Shown one piece after another: positions 48,935 to 57,120 of a stretch of DNA of 64,000 bases. The DNA lies in contig NZ_BBRE01000001.1 in assembly GCF_000975115.1 (NCBI RefSeq), positions 773,322 to 837,321 on the forward strand, given 5' to 3'. The translations under genes and the position numbers were made by a program. The DNA is from Demequina oxidasica (GTDB taxonomy: Bacteria; Actinomycetota; Actinomycetes; Actinomycetales; Demequinaceae). A model generated the notes under the pieces. The model made no database searches, was not told the DNA's origin, and saw only the letters and a program-made list of their open reading frames with translations. Position 1 is the stretch's first letter. Every line of letters begins with the position of its first letter.

Positions 48935-50410
48935 ATGGCCGCACCCGTCGATCCCTCGACACCCATCCCGGATGCCAAGCTGAATCGAAAGGTGATCGCC
49001 ATCAGCATCGGCGCCGCCCTCGGTGGCTTCCTGTTCGGCTTTGATTCCTCGGTTGTTAACGGCGCCGTGGACGCTATCCAGGACGAGTTCGCACTGAGTG
49101 ACGCCCTGACTGGCTTTGCCGTGGCATCGGCGCTACTGGGTTGCGCCATTGGCGCCTGGTTCGCGGGCAGTCTTGCGAACAAGCACGGGCGCATTCGCGT
49201 GATGGTGATCTCCTCCGTCCTGTTCTTTGTTTCTGCCTTTGGCTCGGGCTTCGCGTTCGGCGTCGTCGACCTGATCTTGTGGCGCGTGCTGGGTGGCCTC
49301 GCCATCGGCGCGGCATCAGTGATTGCGCCCGCATACATCGCGGAGGTCGCCCCCGCGAAGTTCCGCGGCCGACTCGGTTCACTCCAGCAACTCGCGATTG
49401 TGCTCGGAATCTTCTCGGCCCTCCTGAGCGACCAGCTCTTCGCGAACACTGCCGGAGACGCATCGAACGACCTGTGGTTTGGCCTCGAGGCATGGCGCTG
49501 GATGTTCATGGCCGCGGCCGTTCCCGCCGTGATCTACGGCTTGGCTGCGCTTCGCCTTCCCGAGTCGCCCCGCTACCTTGTGGGCAAGCACCGCAATGAC
49601 GAGGCCGCCGTGGTGTTGCGCGAGTTCACCGGTGAGGCGGACGTGCACCTGCGCATCGAGCAGATTCAGGAGTCGCTCGGTACCGACGATAAGCGTTCAC
49701 TGAAGGATCTGCGCGGAAAGACCTTCGGCTTGAAGTCCGTGGTGTGGACCGGAGTTCTGCTATCCGTGTTCCAGCAGTTTGTGGGCATCAACGTGATCTT
49801 CTACTACTCGACCTCGCTATGGTCGTCGGTCGGCATCGAGAATCCGTTCCTCACCTCAACAATCACCTCCATCACCAACATCGTCGTCACGATCGTTGCC
49901 ATCATGCTGGTCGACAAAATCGGGCGACGCCTGCTTCTTCTCATCGGTTCTACGGGGATGTTCCTGTCGCTCGGCCTCATGGCTATTGCCTTCTCCAACG
50001 CGACCTCCGAGATTGTCGACGGCAATGACGTCGCCACGTTCGCCGGCAACTGGGACACCGTCGCCATCATCGGCGCCAACGCGTTCGTTGTCTTCTTTGG
50101 CGCGACTTGGGGCCCGGTGGTGTGGGTGCTACTGGGCGAGATGTTCCCCAACCGCATTCGCGCCACGGCGCTGGCAGTGGCGGCTGCGGCGCAGTGGCTG
50201 GCGAACTTCGCCATCACCATGACGTTCCCGATCTTCGCGGACATCGGCCTGACGTTCGCGTACGGCTTCTACGCGGCGATGGCGCTCCTGTCGCTCGTGT
50301 TTGTCTACTTCAGAGTCCCGGAGACGCGGGGTATGGAACTGGAAGACATGCACGACGACATCATCGTCAAGCGTGGCAAGTTCGTGGGCGCCATCACCGT
50401 CAACGAGTAG
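48935..50410 (+). CDS. Sugar:proton symporter of the MFS sugar-porter family
   Basis: 491 residues with about 12 spans. It has sugar-porter signatures: GGFLFGFDSSVVNGA near 30-45, loop NKHGRIRV, PESPRYLV before the central loop, QQFVGINVIFYYSTSLW and a PETRG C-terminus. AAAGGAG precedes the ATG. The likely substrate is a hexose or pentose. It cannot be fixed from sequence alone. It stands alone without catabolic neighbours. Confidence 0.92.
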   Translation: MAAPVDPSTPIPDAKLNRKVIAISIGAALGGFLFGFDSSVVNGAVDAIQDEFALSDALTGFAVASALLGCAIGAWFAGSLANKHGRIRVMVISSVLFFVSAFGSGFAFGVVDLILWRVLGGLAIGAASVIAPAYIAEVAPAKFRGRLGSLQQLAIVLGIFSALLSDQLFANTAGDASNDLWFGLEAWRWMFMAAAVPAVIYGLAALRLPESPRYLVGKHRNDEAAVVLREFTGEADVHLRIEQIQESLGTDDKRSLKDLRGKTFGLKSVVWTGVLLSVFQQFVGINVIFYYSTSLWSSVGIENPFLTSTITSITNIVVTIVAIMLVDKIGRRLLLLIGSTGMFLSLGLMAIAFSNATSEIVDGNDVATFAGNWDTVAIIGANAFVVFFGATWGPVVWVLLGEMFPNRIRATALAVAAAAQWLANFAITMTFPIFADIGLTFAYGFYAAMALLSLVFVYFRVPETRGMELEDMHDDIIVKRGKFVGAITVNE

Positions 50411-50530
50411 TCCGTCGAGTGTCGGACCGTCAATTCGACATCACAAACGCCTGGGGCGAGGGTACTCGTGTGGACCGCCCCACGGGAGGCTGGCGTCCGA
50501 GAGGTCGCTGCAGGCGCGGGAGCAACTCGG

Positions 50531-51643
50531 CTACTCGCAGACCACGCCGTCGCCATCACGGTCCGAGTACCACTCGTACTCCGGGTCCGCGTCCTTGACG
50601 TATGGCCCGTAGCCGGACGGCAGGTCCTTGCAATACGGGAAGCGCTCGTCGAGATCCGCTTCCGGCTCGGCCTTAGGTTCCACGGTCTTCTTGGGCGCCG
50701 GCGCCGCGGTCTCCTTAGGCGTCGACGTGGGCGCGGGCCCTCCCGTGTTCTCGGCGAGGATGGGCTGCGAGCCAAACGACGGCATCGGCTCATCTGGGCA
50801 TGCGTCAAACACGCGAGTGATGGCCTCCAACTCGGCAGTGGTCACCCACACGTCGTACTTAGTCTTGACCGCCACCTGCCGCGCCACATACTCGCAGCGG
50901 AAAGCCTTGTTGAACGGCAACCACGTTGCCGCGTCGCCGTCGCTCTTCTGGCGGTTAGCGCCGGCATCGACGGGCTCGAGGTTGAGCGGGTCATTGGCGA
51001 AAGCCACGCGCTGCGCGAAGGGCCAGTTCGCGGCACCCTTTTGCCAGGCATCCGACAGCGCGACGATGTGATCAATGTCGACCTCGCTCTTGCCCCCGCG
51101 CACAAAGTGCACCGAGGTGCCGGTGTACGGGTCCGCGAGGTCGCCCGCCATCACCTTGCACTTGCCGTCTACATCGATCGCGGTGAGCCGGAGCAGCAGC
51201 ATGTCGCTACGCGTGTCGCAGCCGTTGCGGTCCACATCCACCCAGCCGCTACCGAACTGATCGCGCTCGTAGCCGGTCTTGGCCGCCCGGCCCTTCACCT
51301 CGAGCGCAAGAGCCGCGGTCAGCGCGGTGCCCTCCTCAGCATCGGGCGGTGGAGCGGGCGCGGCGGCCTCTGCTTCCACTGCTACGAGGGTGACCGAAGG
51401 AGACGGAGAGGGCTCGGCTGGTTCGGCAGGAGTAGGCGAGGTCGCCGGGGTCGCGGAGGCATCTGCCAACCGCGTGACCGCTTCTGAGGCGGCGCCCGCC
51501 GTGGCGACACCGCCAGACCCTACGCCAGGCTCCGAACCGACGGTGGTGGCGCACGCGCTGAGTACGGTGGCCATCACCACCAACGATGCGACGGACCCCA
51601 GCGCCCTCGCAATGGGGTGGCGCGTCTTCTCAGCCTTCTTCAT
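50531..51643 (-). CDS. Secreted HNH-family nuclease lipoprotein with C-terminal excalibur-type motif
   Basis: From ATG 51643 about 370 aa. A lipoprotein signal (SVASLVVMATVLSAC, lipobox LSAC with Cys31) is followed by a long Pro/Ala/Ser linker, then an HNH (DUF1524-like) domain with EVDIDHIVALSDAW and NDPLNLEPVDAGANRQK. The C-terminus ends DRDGDGVVCE, the calcium-binding excalibur motif. It probably acts outside the membrane in nutrient use or competition. In-frame GTG 51658 and ATG 51646 are alternative starts. Confidence 0.87.
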   Translation of the reverse strand: MKKAEKTRHPIARALGSVASLVVMATVLSACATTVGSEPGVGSGGVATAGAASEAVTRLADASATPATSPTPAEPAEPSPSPSVTLVAVEAEAAAPAPPPDAEEGTALTAALALEVKGRAAKTGYERDQFGSGWVDVDRNGCDTRSDMLLLRLTAIDVDGKCKVMAGDLADPYTGTSVHFVRGGKSEVDIDHIVALSDAWQKGAANWPFAQRVAFANDPLNLEPVDAGANRQKSDGDAATWLPFNKAFRCEYVARQVAVKTKYDVWVTTAELEAITRVFDACPDEPMPSFGSQPILAENTGGPAPTSTPKETAAPAPKKTVEPKAEPEADLDERFPYCKDLPSGYGPYVKDADPEYEWYSDRDGDGVVCE

Positions 51644-51739
51644 CATGCTCCTCAGCACTCAAACCTGGGTGAACGTTAACCCCTGCACCCTCGTGCCGGA
51701 CAGCCCGTGTGGTCAATTTCTCATTCCGCGTCGGTGCGC

Positions 51740-51797
51740 CCTGCGCTTACAACTGCGCCGTTTCTGAGGCCTAGAGGCGACCAGATGTAAGCGCAGG
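51740..51797. repeat. Intergenic inverted repeat (copy 2)
   Basis: The right arm 51781-51797 is identical over 17 bases to 24733-24749, and the left arm starts with the same CCTGCGCTTACA. Twelve bases pair without fault, and extending to 16 gives one mismatch. The spacer differs from copy 1. It is between the HNH gene and tRNA-Tyr. Confidence 0.8.
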
Positions 51798-51832
51798 TGA
51801 CGGGGGGCGGCTTGGGGCCCATTTTGGGCAAC

Positions 51833-51861
51833 AAAAAGGCCCGCTGCTTGCGCAGCGGGCC
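51833..51861 (-). terminator. Intrinsic terminator after tRNA-Tyr
   Basis: GGCCCGCTGC and GCAGCGGGCC form a perfect 10-bp stem with a 4-nt loop, followed on the minus strand by five T. It begins 6 bp downstream of the tRNA 3' end. Confidence 0.88.
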
Positions 51862-51866
51862 TGATG

Positions 51867-51948
51867 TGGCGAGTGGGGGATTCGAACCCACGAAGTCTAT
51901 GACGGCTGATTTACAGTCAGCTCCCTTTGGCCGCTCGGGCAACTCGCC
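51867..51948 (-). tRNA. tRNA-Tyr (GTA anticodon)
   Basis: Class II tRNA with acceptor GGCGAGT/ACTCGCC, anticodon stem CTGAC/ATCAG-like with loop TGTAAAT (anticodon GTA), a long variable arm (CCGTCATAGACTTCG region) and T-arm GTGGG TTCGAAT CCCCC. 82 nt with discriminator A and no encoded CCA. A strong terminator follows. Confidence 0.95.
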
Positions 51949-52082
51949 ATGCGCCGCATTGGAAACCAAGGTGGCGCGCATGGAAGGATAGCAAGGGAAA
52001 CGGCCTTGGCGCTAACTGAGGTCCCATCACCGCACATCCAGCCCTCGCCGCAACCGGCGCGGGGCCCTAAAAGGAGGCACTC

Positions 52083-52574
52083 ATGGCCAGCGATTCTTCG
52101 TTCGACGTCGTATCCAAGGTAGACCAGCAGGAGGTCGACAACGCCCTCAACCAGGCCCACAAAGAGATCGCGCAGCGTTATGACTTCAAGGGTGTGGGCG
52201 CATCCATCGAAATGTCCGGGGAGAACATCCTGATGAAGGCCAACTCCGAGGAGCGCGTCAAGGCCGTCCTCGACGTCTTCATTGGCAAACTCGCTAAGCG
52301 CAACATCTCCATGAAGGCGCTCGACTACGGGGACCCGATCCCCTCGGGCAAGGAGTTCCGCCTGGTCGCGGAGGTCAAGGAGGGCATCGCCCAGGACGTG
52401 GCCAAGAAGCTCACCAAGTTGGTGCGCGACGAGGGTCCCAAGGGCGTCAAGGCGCTCATCCAGGGAGACGAGTTGCGCGTGAGCTCCAAGAGTCGCGACG
52501 ACCTGCAGGCCACCATGGCGCTACTCAAGGGTGCGGACGTCGACGCTGCACTGCAGTTCGTCAACTATCGCTAG
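52083..52574 (+). CDS. YajQ-family nucleotide-binding protein
   Basis: 163-residue two-domain YajQ protein. It starts [20 protein letters not shown] and has the [15 protein letters not shown] and [29 protein letters not shown] blocks. Homologues bind cyclic di-GMP and control transcription in Xanthomonas. The role in actinobacteria is unknown. AAAAGGAGG precedes the ATG. It stands next to tRNA-Tyr, as in many actinobacterial genomes. Confidence 0.93.
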   Translation: MASDSSFDVVSKVDQQEVDNALNQAHKEIAQRYDFKGVGASIEMSGENILMKANSEERVKAVLDVFIGKLAKRNISMKALDYGDPIPSGKEFRLVAEVKEGIAQDVAKKLTKLVRDEGPKGVKALIQGDELRVSSKSRDDLQATMALLKGADVDAALQFVNYR

Positions 52575-52677
52575 CCGCCTGACGGAAAGTCGCCCAGATC
52601 GCTGAACAGCGCGAGCAAAACTCGTCGTGTTAGCGTGAAATGGAAGTCCCCTATTTGTGCCCCTGGAGTGGTTCCAA

Positions 52678-52947
52678 ATGTTCTTGCTGGTCACTATCGC
52701 TGGAACAGCCCTTGGTTTTCTCTACGCGCACTGGCTTCACAAGCACTTTGAGTTCAGGGATTGGCACCTCTGGGCCGCATTGGCGCCCGTGTGGGCTTGG
52801 GCGATCGGCTACGTCGTGGTGACGCGGTCCGTGAATATGACGAATCTGCCTTCCCAAGCAGTCTTCTCCTGCGCCGTCGCCTCACTTGTCGGAACCGCTC
52901 TCGCCTACGTCAACGAGCACCGGAGGGCCAGAGTCGCCCAGCGCTGA
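52678..52947 (+). CDS. Small membrane protein of unknown function
   Basis: 89 residues from ATG 52678 (GGAG nine bases upstream). In-frame GTG 52657 would add seven. It has about three hydrophobic segments (FLLVTIAGTALGFLYAHWL, then AALAPVWAWAIGYVVV, then AVFSCAVASLVGTALAYV) and a basic C-terminus. I recognise no family. It ends two bases before the convergent poxB stop with no visible hairpin between. Confidence 0.6.
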   Translation: MFLLVTIAGTALGFLYAHWLHKHFEFRDWHLWAALAPVWAWAIGYVVVTRSVNMTNLPSQAVFSCAVASLVGTALAYVNEHRRARVAQR

Positions 52948-52949
52948 GG

Positions 52950-54680
52950 CTACTTTCGACTTTCGAGTGTCTCCGTGAGCTTGGCCACCGCATAGCCCCA
53001 GGCCTGCGACACCTTGGGATTGGGCGGCACGGCAATCTCGTCGGGATTCGTCACCACGTCGAGCAACACCGGGCCGTCCTGGTCGAAGGCCCAGGGCATC
53101 GCTCCGTCCAGGTCGTCCGGGTCCTCTACTCGACGCGACGCCAGACCCATCGCCGATGCCACGGCGGCGAGGTCTGGGTTGTCCAGGTCCGTACCAAAGG
53201 ACGCGAGCCCACCCTCCTGCTGCTCGAGTTGCACCATTCCCAGCGAGGAGTTGTCGAACACCACGACGACCACCGGCAGCGAGTAGGTCACGGCGGTTCT
53301 CAAGTCGCCAAGCAGCATCATGAGGCCACCGTCGCCGCTCATGGAGACCACAGCGCGGTCACGATCGAGAGCCTGCGCGCCCAGAGCCTGCGGAAGGGCG
53401 TTTGCCATCGACCCCAGATTGAACGACCCGAGAAGTTCGCGGTCGCCGCGCATCTCCACAAACCGCGCCATCCAGGTGGTCGACATGCCCGTGTCGGACG
53501 TGAAGATCGCATCATCCGGAGCGTGACGATCAACCGCCGCCGCGACGGCCTCGGGACGAATGCGATCGTCCGGGTTGTCAAAGGTGGATCGCACCTTCGC
53601 CACGATGCCGGACTCCTCGTAGTCGGGGTCCGCGATGTGGGCTTGGCGCTCCTGCCACTCGGAATACGTGTCTCGACAGGCGTCGAGGTGCTTGGACGCG
53701 TCGCCGCCGGTCAGTCGCGGCAACAGTGCCTCCAGTACCTCGCGCGAGTCCCCCACGACGGGCACGTCGACGGAGGTGCGCCTGCCGATGTGCCCGGAAC
53801 GCGCATCGATCTGCACGACCACAGCATCGTCCGGATAGAAGTCGCGATACGGGAAGTCGGTGCCCACCATCAGCAGCGCATCGGCGTCCTTAAGTGCCTT
53901 GACCGCGCCGGGGTTTCCCAACAACCCGGCCTGTCCTACCTGCATCGGATTGTCACCGTCGAAGCCCGGTTTTCCCTTGATAGTGACGACCATCGGTGCC
54001 TGCAGTCGTTCTGCGACTGCGATGGCCAGTTCCCTGGCTCCCGCCGCGCCCTGACCCACCAGCATCGTCACTTTGTCGGCGTCGTTGAGCGCAGCGGCCG
54101 CTGCCGCGAGCGAATCCTCCGTGGCATTGCCCGGGGCGTACGCGGTGACAAAATGTGGCGCCGCCACACCATCGGGCAACTCAAGGCCCCCGATGTCACC
54201 TGGAATGGTCAGCACTGCCGGGCCGCGGAACTCGTACGCCGCTCCCACCGCAGCCTCCAGCATCTGTGGGAGCTGGTCGGCGGAGGAGAGCGTCTGGTTC
54301 CACACCGCGACGTCCTCGAAGACGCGATCGTTGTTGACCTCCTGGAAGTACTCGGTTCCGATCTCTGCGCTGGGCACTTGCCCGCAGATCGCGAGCACGG
54401 GGGCGTGGGACTTCTTCGCGTCGTACAGCCCGTTGATGAGGTGCAGGGAGCCGGGGCCCACAGTGCCCATACAGACGCCGATGCGGCCCGTCAGTTGGGC
54501 CTGCGCGGAAACGGCAAAGGCTGCGGCCTCCTCGTGACGAACCCCGATCCATTCGATGCGGTCGTCCGTGCGGATCGCATCGGTCAGGGGGTTGAGGGCG
54601 TCGCCGACGACGCCCCACACGTGCCCCACGCCGTGCTCCGCGAGGGCGGTGACAATGTGCTGTGCGACCGTAGTGCTCAT
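52950..54680 (-). CDS. poxB: Thiamine-diphosphate pyruvate oxidase/dehydrogenase (PoxB-like)
   Basis: Oxidatively decarboxylates pyruvate to acetate and CO2, passing electrons to quinone in the characterised PoxB. The 576-residue protein has the ThDP Glu in VRHEEAAAFA (E50), the FAD domain, and the ThDP motif GDGGLMMLLGDL...FDNSSLGMV. Other ThDP oxidases are possible, but overall order and length fit PoxB. It overlaps the glutamate-synthase-like gene by 4 nt (ATGA), which is unusual and implies linked function. Confidence 0.88.
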   Translation of the reverse strand: MSTTVAQHIVTALAEHGVGHVWGVVGDALNPLTDAIRTDDRIEWIGVRHEEAAAFAVSAQAQLTGRIGVCMGTVGPGSLHLINGLYDAKKSHAPVLAICGQVPSAEIGTEYFQEVNNDRVFEDVAVWNQTLSSADQLPQMLEAAVGAAYEFRGPAVLTIPGDIGGLELPDGVAAPHFVTAYAPGNATEDSLAAAAAALNDADKVTMLVGQGAAGARELAIAVAERLQAPMVVTIKGKPGFDGDNPMQVGQAGLLGNPGAVKALKDADALLMVGTDFPYRDFYPDDAVVVQIDARSGHIGRRTSVDVPVVGDSREVLEALLPRLTGGDASKHLDACRDTYSEWQERQAHIADPDYEESGIVAKVRSTFDNPDDRIRPEAVAAAVDRHAPDDAIFTSDTGMSTTWMARFVEMRGDRELLGSFNLGSMANALPQALGAQALDRDRAVVSMSGDGGLMMLLGDLRTAVTYSLPVVVVVFDNSSLGMVQLEQQEGGLASFGTDLDNPDLAAVASAMGLASRRVEDPDDLDGAMPWAFDQDGPVLLDVVTNPDEIAVPPNPKVSQAWGYAVAKLTETLESRK

Positions 54681-56230
54681 CTCGTGTCTCCTCTAGTGGT
54701 GATGCGTGGCGGGGCGAAGCTGTCCGCCGAGGCAAGTGTCCAGTCCTTTTCCCAGTTGGCGGGTGGCTGGTCGAGCAGCTCCCCTGACTTCAACCAGTCG
54801 TAGTGATCGCCGTACGACACCGTCTCGCCGGGCGAGATCACCAGCCGTAACTGGTCGGGGGTGAGGTCTTCGGGACGCTCCGCGCCCATGGAGGACATCA
54901 TCCGCACCGCCTCGTCGACGGTTGCCTTCTGGTAGCGATAGACGCGTTGCGACTTGTCGCCCACGTCGAGGGCGTGGGCGCGCCGCGGGTCCTGGGTGGC
55001 GACGCCCACGGGGCAGGTATCGAGGTGGCAACGCTGGGATTGGATGCAGCCGGTCGCCATCATCATGGGACGCGCGGCGTTCGTATAGTCGGCGCCCTGG
55101 ATCAAGCGCTTGACGATGTCGTTGCCCGCGGCGACCTTGCCGCTCGCGGCGACGCGCACGCGGTCTCGCAGACCCGCACCTACCAGTGCGTTGTGGACGA
55201 GCATGAGCCCGTCAGTGAGCGGCATGCCCACGTGATCCTCGTACTCGAGTGGGGCGGCCCCCGTGCCGCCCTCGGAACCGTCCACGATGATGAAGTCCGG
55301 GGCCGTCCCGACTTCAAGCATCGCCTTGACCATGGAGAGGACCTCGACGCGGGAGCTGACGCAGAGCTTGAAACCGGCCGGCTTACCCCCGGACAGGTTC
55401 CGCATCTGCGCGATGAACTCAATCAACTCCGTGGGGGTCGAGAACACCGAGTGTCCCGGCGGGCTCACGCACTTCTCGCCCGCCGGCACCCCGCGCGTCT
55501 CCGCGATCTCCTGCGTGACCTTGGCGGCCGGCAGCACCCCACCGATGCCGGGCTTGGCCCCCTGCGAAAGTTTGAGCGAAACCGTTTTGATCTGATCATC
55601 ACGGGACTTCTCCGCGAACTGGTCGGGGTCAAAGTGTCCGTCCTTGGTTCGGGTCCCGAAGTACCCGGTACCGATCTCCCATACCAGGTCGCCACCGTGT
55701 TCGCGGTGGTAGGGCGAGATGCCTCCCTCGCCGGTGTCGTGGGCGAAACCGCCCATGGCCGCACCTTTATTCAGGGCGCGGATGGCGTTGGCGGACAACG
55801 CCCCAAAACTCATCGCGGAGACGTTGAGCAACGACATCGAGTACGGCTGCGAGCAGTCCGGTCCGCCCACCGTCACGCGTGGAGGATTCTCCGGCGGCGA
55901 CTGGGGCACGGTGGAGTGCACCAGGAACTCGTGGCCCACCTCGTAGACGTCCAACTCGGTGCCGTACGCCTTCTCTCCGTGGACGCCCTTGGCGCGCTCG
56001 TAGATGATGTCGCGGGTAGCGCGGTCAAAGGGCTTGCCGTCCCAGTCACGCTCGATGAAGTACTGCTGAAGTTCGGGACGGAGCCGCTCGAGTCCATATC
56101 GGAGATGGCCGACGACGGGGTAGTTGCGTAGCACCGAGTGACGCTTCTGAAGGGTGTCGTAGGCGGCGAGAGCGGCGAGCGCTCCTGCGCCGGCGATGGC
56201 TCCTAGTTTCCAGCCGGACGGACTGTGCAT
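54677..56230 (-). CDS. FMN-binding glutamate synthase-like protein
   Basis: 517 residues. It has an N-terminal membrane segment (LGAIAGAGALAALAAYDTL), then the FMN/3Fe-4S synthase domain of the GltB type with the Cys motif CIQSQRCHLDTCPVG. The glutaminase domain of classical GltB is absent. The physiological role of these stand-alone, membrane-anchored forms is unclear. They may oxidise or reduce small substrates at the membrane. It is co-transcribed with poxB. Confidence 0.85.
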   Translation of the reverse strand: MHSPSGWKLGAIAGAGALAALAAYDTLQKRHSVLRNYPVVGHLRYGLERLRPELQQYFIERDWDGKPFDRATRDIIYERAKGVHGEKAYGTELDVYEVGHEFLVHSTVPQSPPENPPRVTVGGPDCSQPYSMSLLNVSAMSFGALSANAIRALNKGAAMGGFAHDTGEGGISPYHREHGGDLVWEIGTGYFGTRTKDGHFDPDQFAEKSRDDQIKTVSLKLSQGAKPGIGGVLPAAKVTQEIAETRGVPAGEKCVSPPGHSVFSTPTELIEFIAQMRNLSGGKPAGFKLCVSSRVEVLSMVKAMLEVGTAPDFIIVDGSEGGTGAAPLEYEDHVGMPLTDGLMLVHNALVGAGLRDRVRVAASGKVAAGNDIVKRLIQGADYTNAARPMMMATGCIQSQRCHLDTCPVGVATQDPRRAHALDVGDKSQRVYRYQKATVDEAVRMMSSMGAERPEDLTPDQLRLVISPGETVSYGDHYDWLKSGELLDQPPANWEKDWTLASADSFAPPRITTRGDTR

Positions 56231-56291
56231 CTGACCTCCTTGACTGGAGCGTCTGGGTGGCGGCTACCAGCCCTTCCACACTAACTCCGTC

Positions 56292-57110
56292 CTAGCGGTT
56301 CAAACGATCCGAGAGGCGACCCACAAAGTGGTCCATCGTGTTGTTGACTCCGAGCTGGTTCGTCAGCTTGTCGAACAACGCGACGGGCAACATCCGTGCG
56401 GGGGCGAGAGCGCGGACGAACCGGGGCATGATCAATTGGTGGCGGCCGCTTTCGATGGCGTCGAGGGTCCTCTGGGCCACGTACTCGGGCCTCAGGATCG
56501 GCAGGAGTCGCGGATACTTGGTTTGGACTCCCTCGAACATTCCGGTGCTGATGAAGTACGGGCACACCACGAGCGAGTTAACTCCGGCGTCCGCCTTGGC
56601 GAGTTCCACGCGCAGGGATTCCGCGAATCCGAAGCCCGCAAACTTGCTTGCAGAGTAATCCGTTTGCTTAGCCACACCGACGAGTCCCGCGGCGCTGGAA
56701 ATGGTGACGACGGTGCCACGCTTGTTCTCGATCATGCTCGCAAGGAAAGCCCTGGTCACCCAGAACAGCGCGAGCGTGTTCACCTGAAGAGTGCGTTCGA
56801 TCGCCTCGTCGGATGCATCGAGCAGGTTCTTGCCGGTCACCACACCCGCGTTATTGATCACCACATCCACGGGACCGGTCTCCAGTGCGGTGGCCTTCAC
56901 CGCGTCGCGATCTGACACGTCGACGCTGAAGGCCTCGGCCTCTCCGCCTACGCCAAGAATCTCGTCGCGTACTGCCTCGCCAGAAGCTGCCGAGAGGTCC
57001 CACAGGATCACGCGAGCGCCACGTTGCGCGGCGCCAAGAGCGAGCAGACGCCCGATGCCGCTGCCTCCTCCGGTGATAAGTACGGTCTGGCCTTCAAGAG
57101 GATGCGACAT
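56292..57110 (-). CDS. Short-chain dehydrogenase/reductase
   Basis: 272-residue classical SDR. The NAD(P) motif TGGGSGIG is at 13-20, NNAG follows near 90, and the catalytic triad includes Ser in ISSAAG and YSASK. The long C-terminal part after residue 190 is typical of SDRs acting on large hydrophobic substrates. The substrate is unknown. It lies 10 bp after the aldehyde dehydrogenase gene and probably shares its mRNA. Confidence 0.9.
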   Translation of the reverse strand: MSHPLEGQTVLITGGGSGIGRLLALGAAQRGARVILWDLSAASGEAVRDEILGVGGEAEAFSVDVSDRDAVKATALETGPVDVVINNAGVVTGKNLLDASDEAIERTLQVNTLALFWVTRAFLASMIENKRGTVVTISSAAGLVGVAKQTDYSASKFAGFGFAESLRVELAKADAGVNSLVVCPYFISTGMFEGVQTKYPRLLPILRPEYVAQRTLDAIESGRHQLIMPRFVRALAPARMLPVALFDKLTNQLGVNNTMDHFVGRLSDRLNR

Positions 57111-57120
57111 GGGCTCGTTC

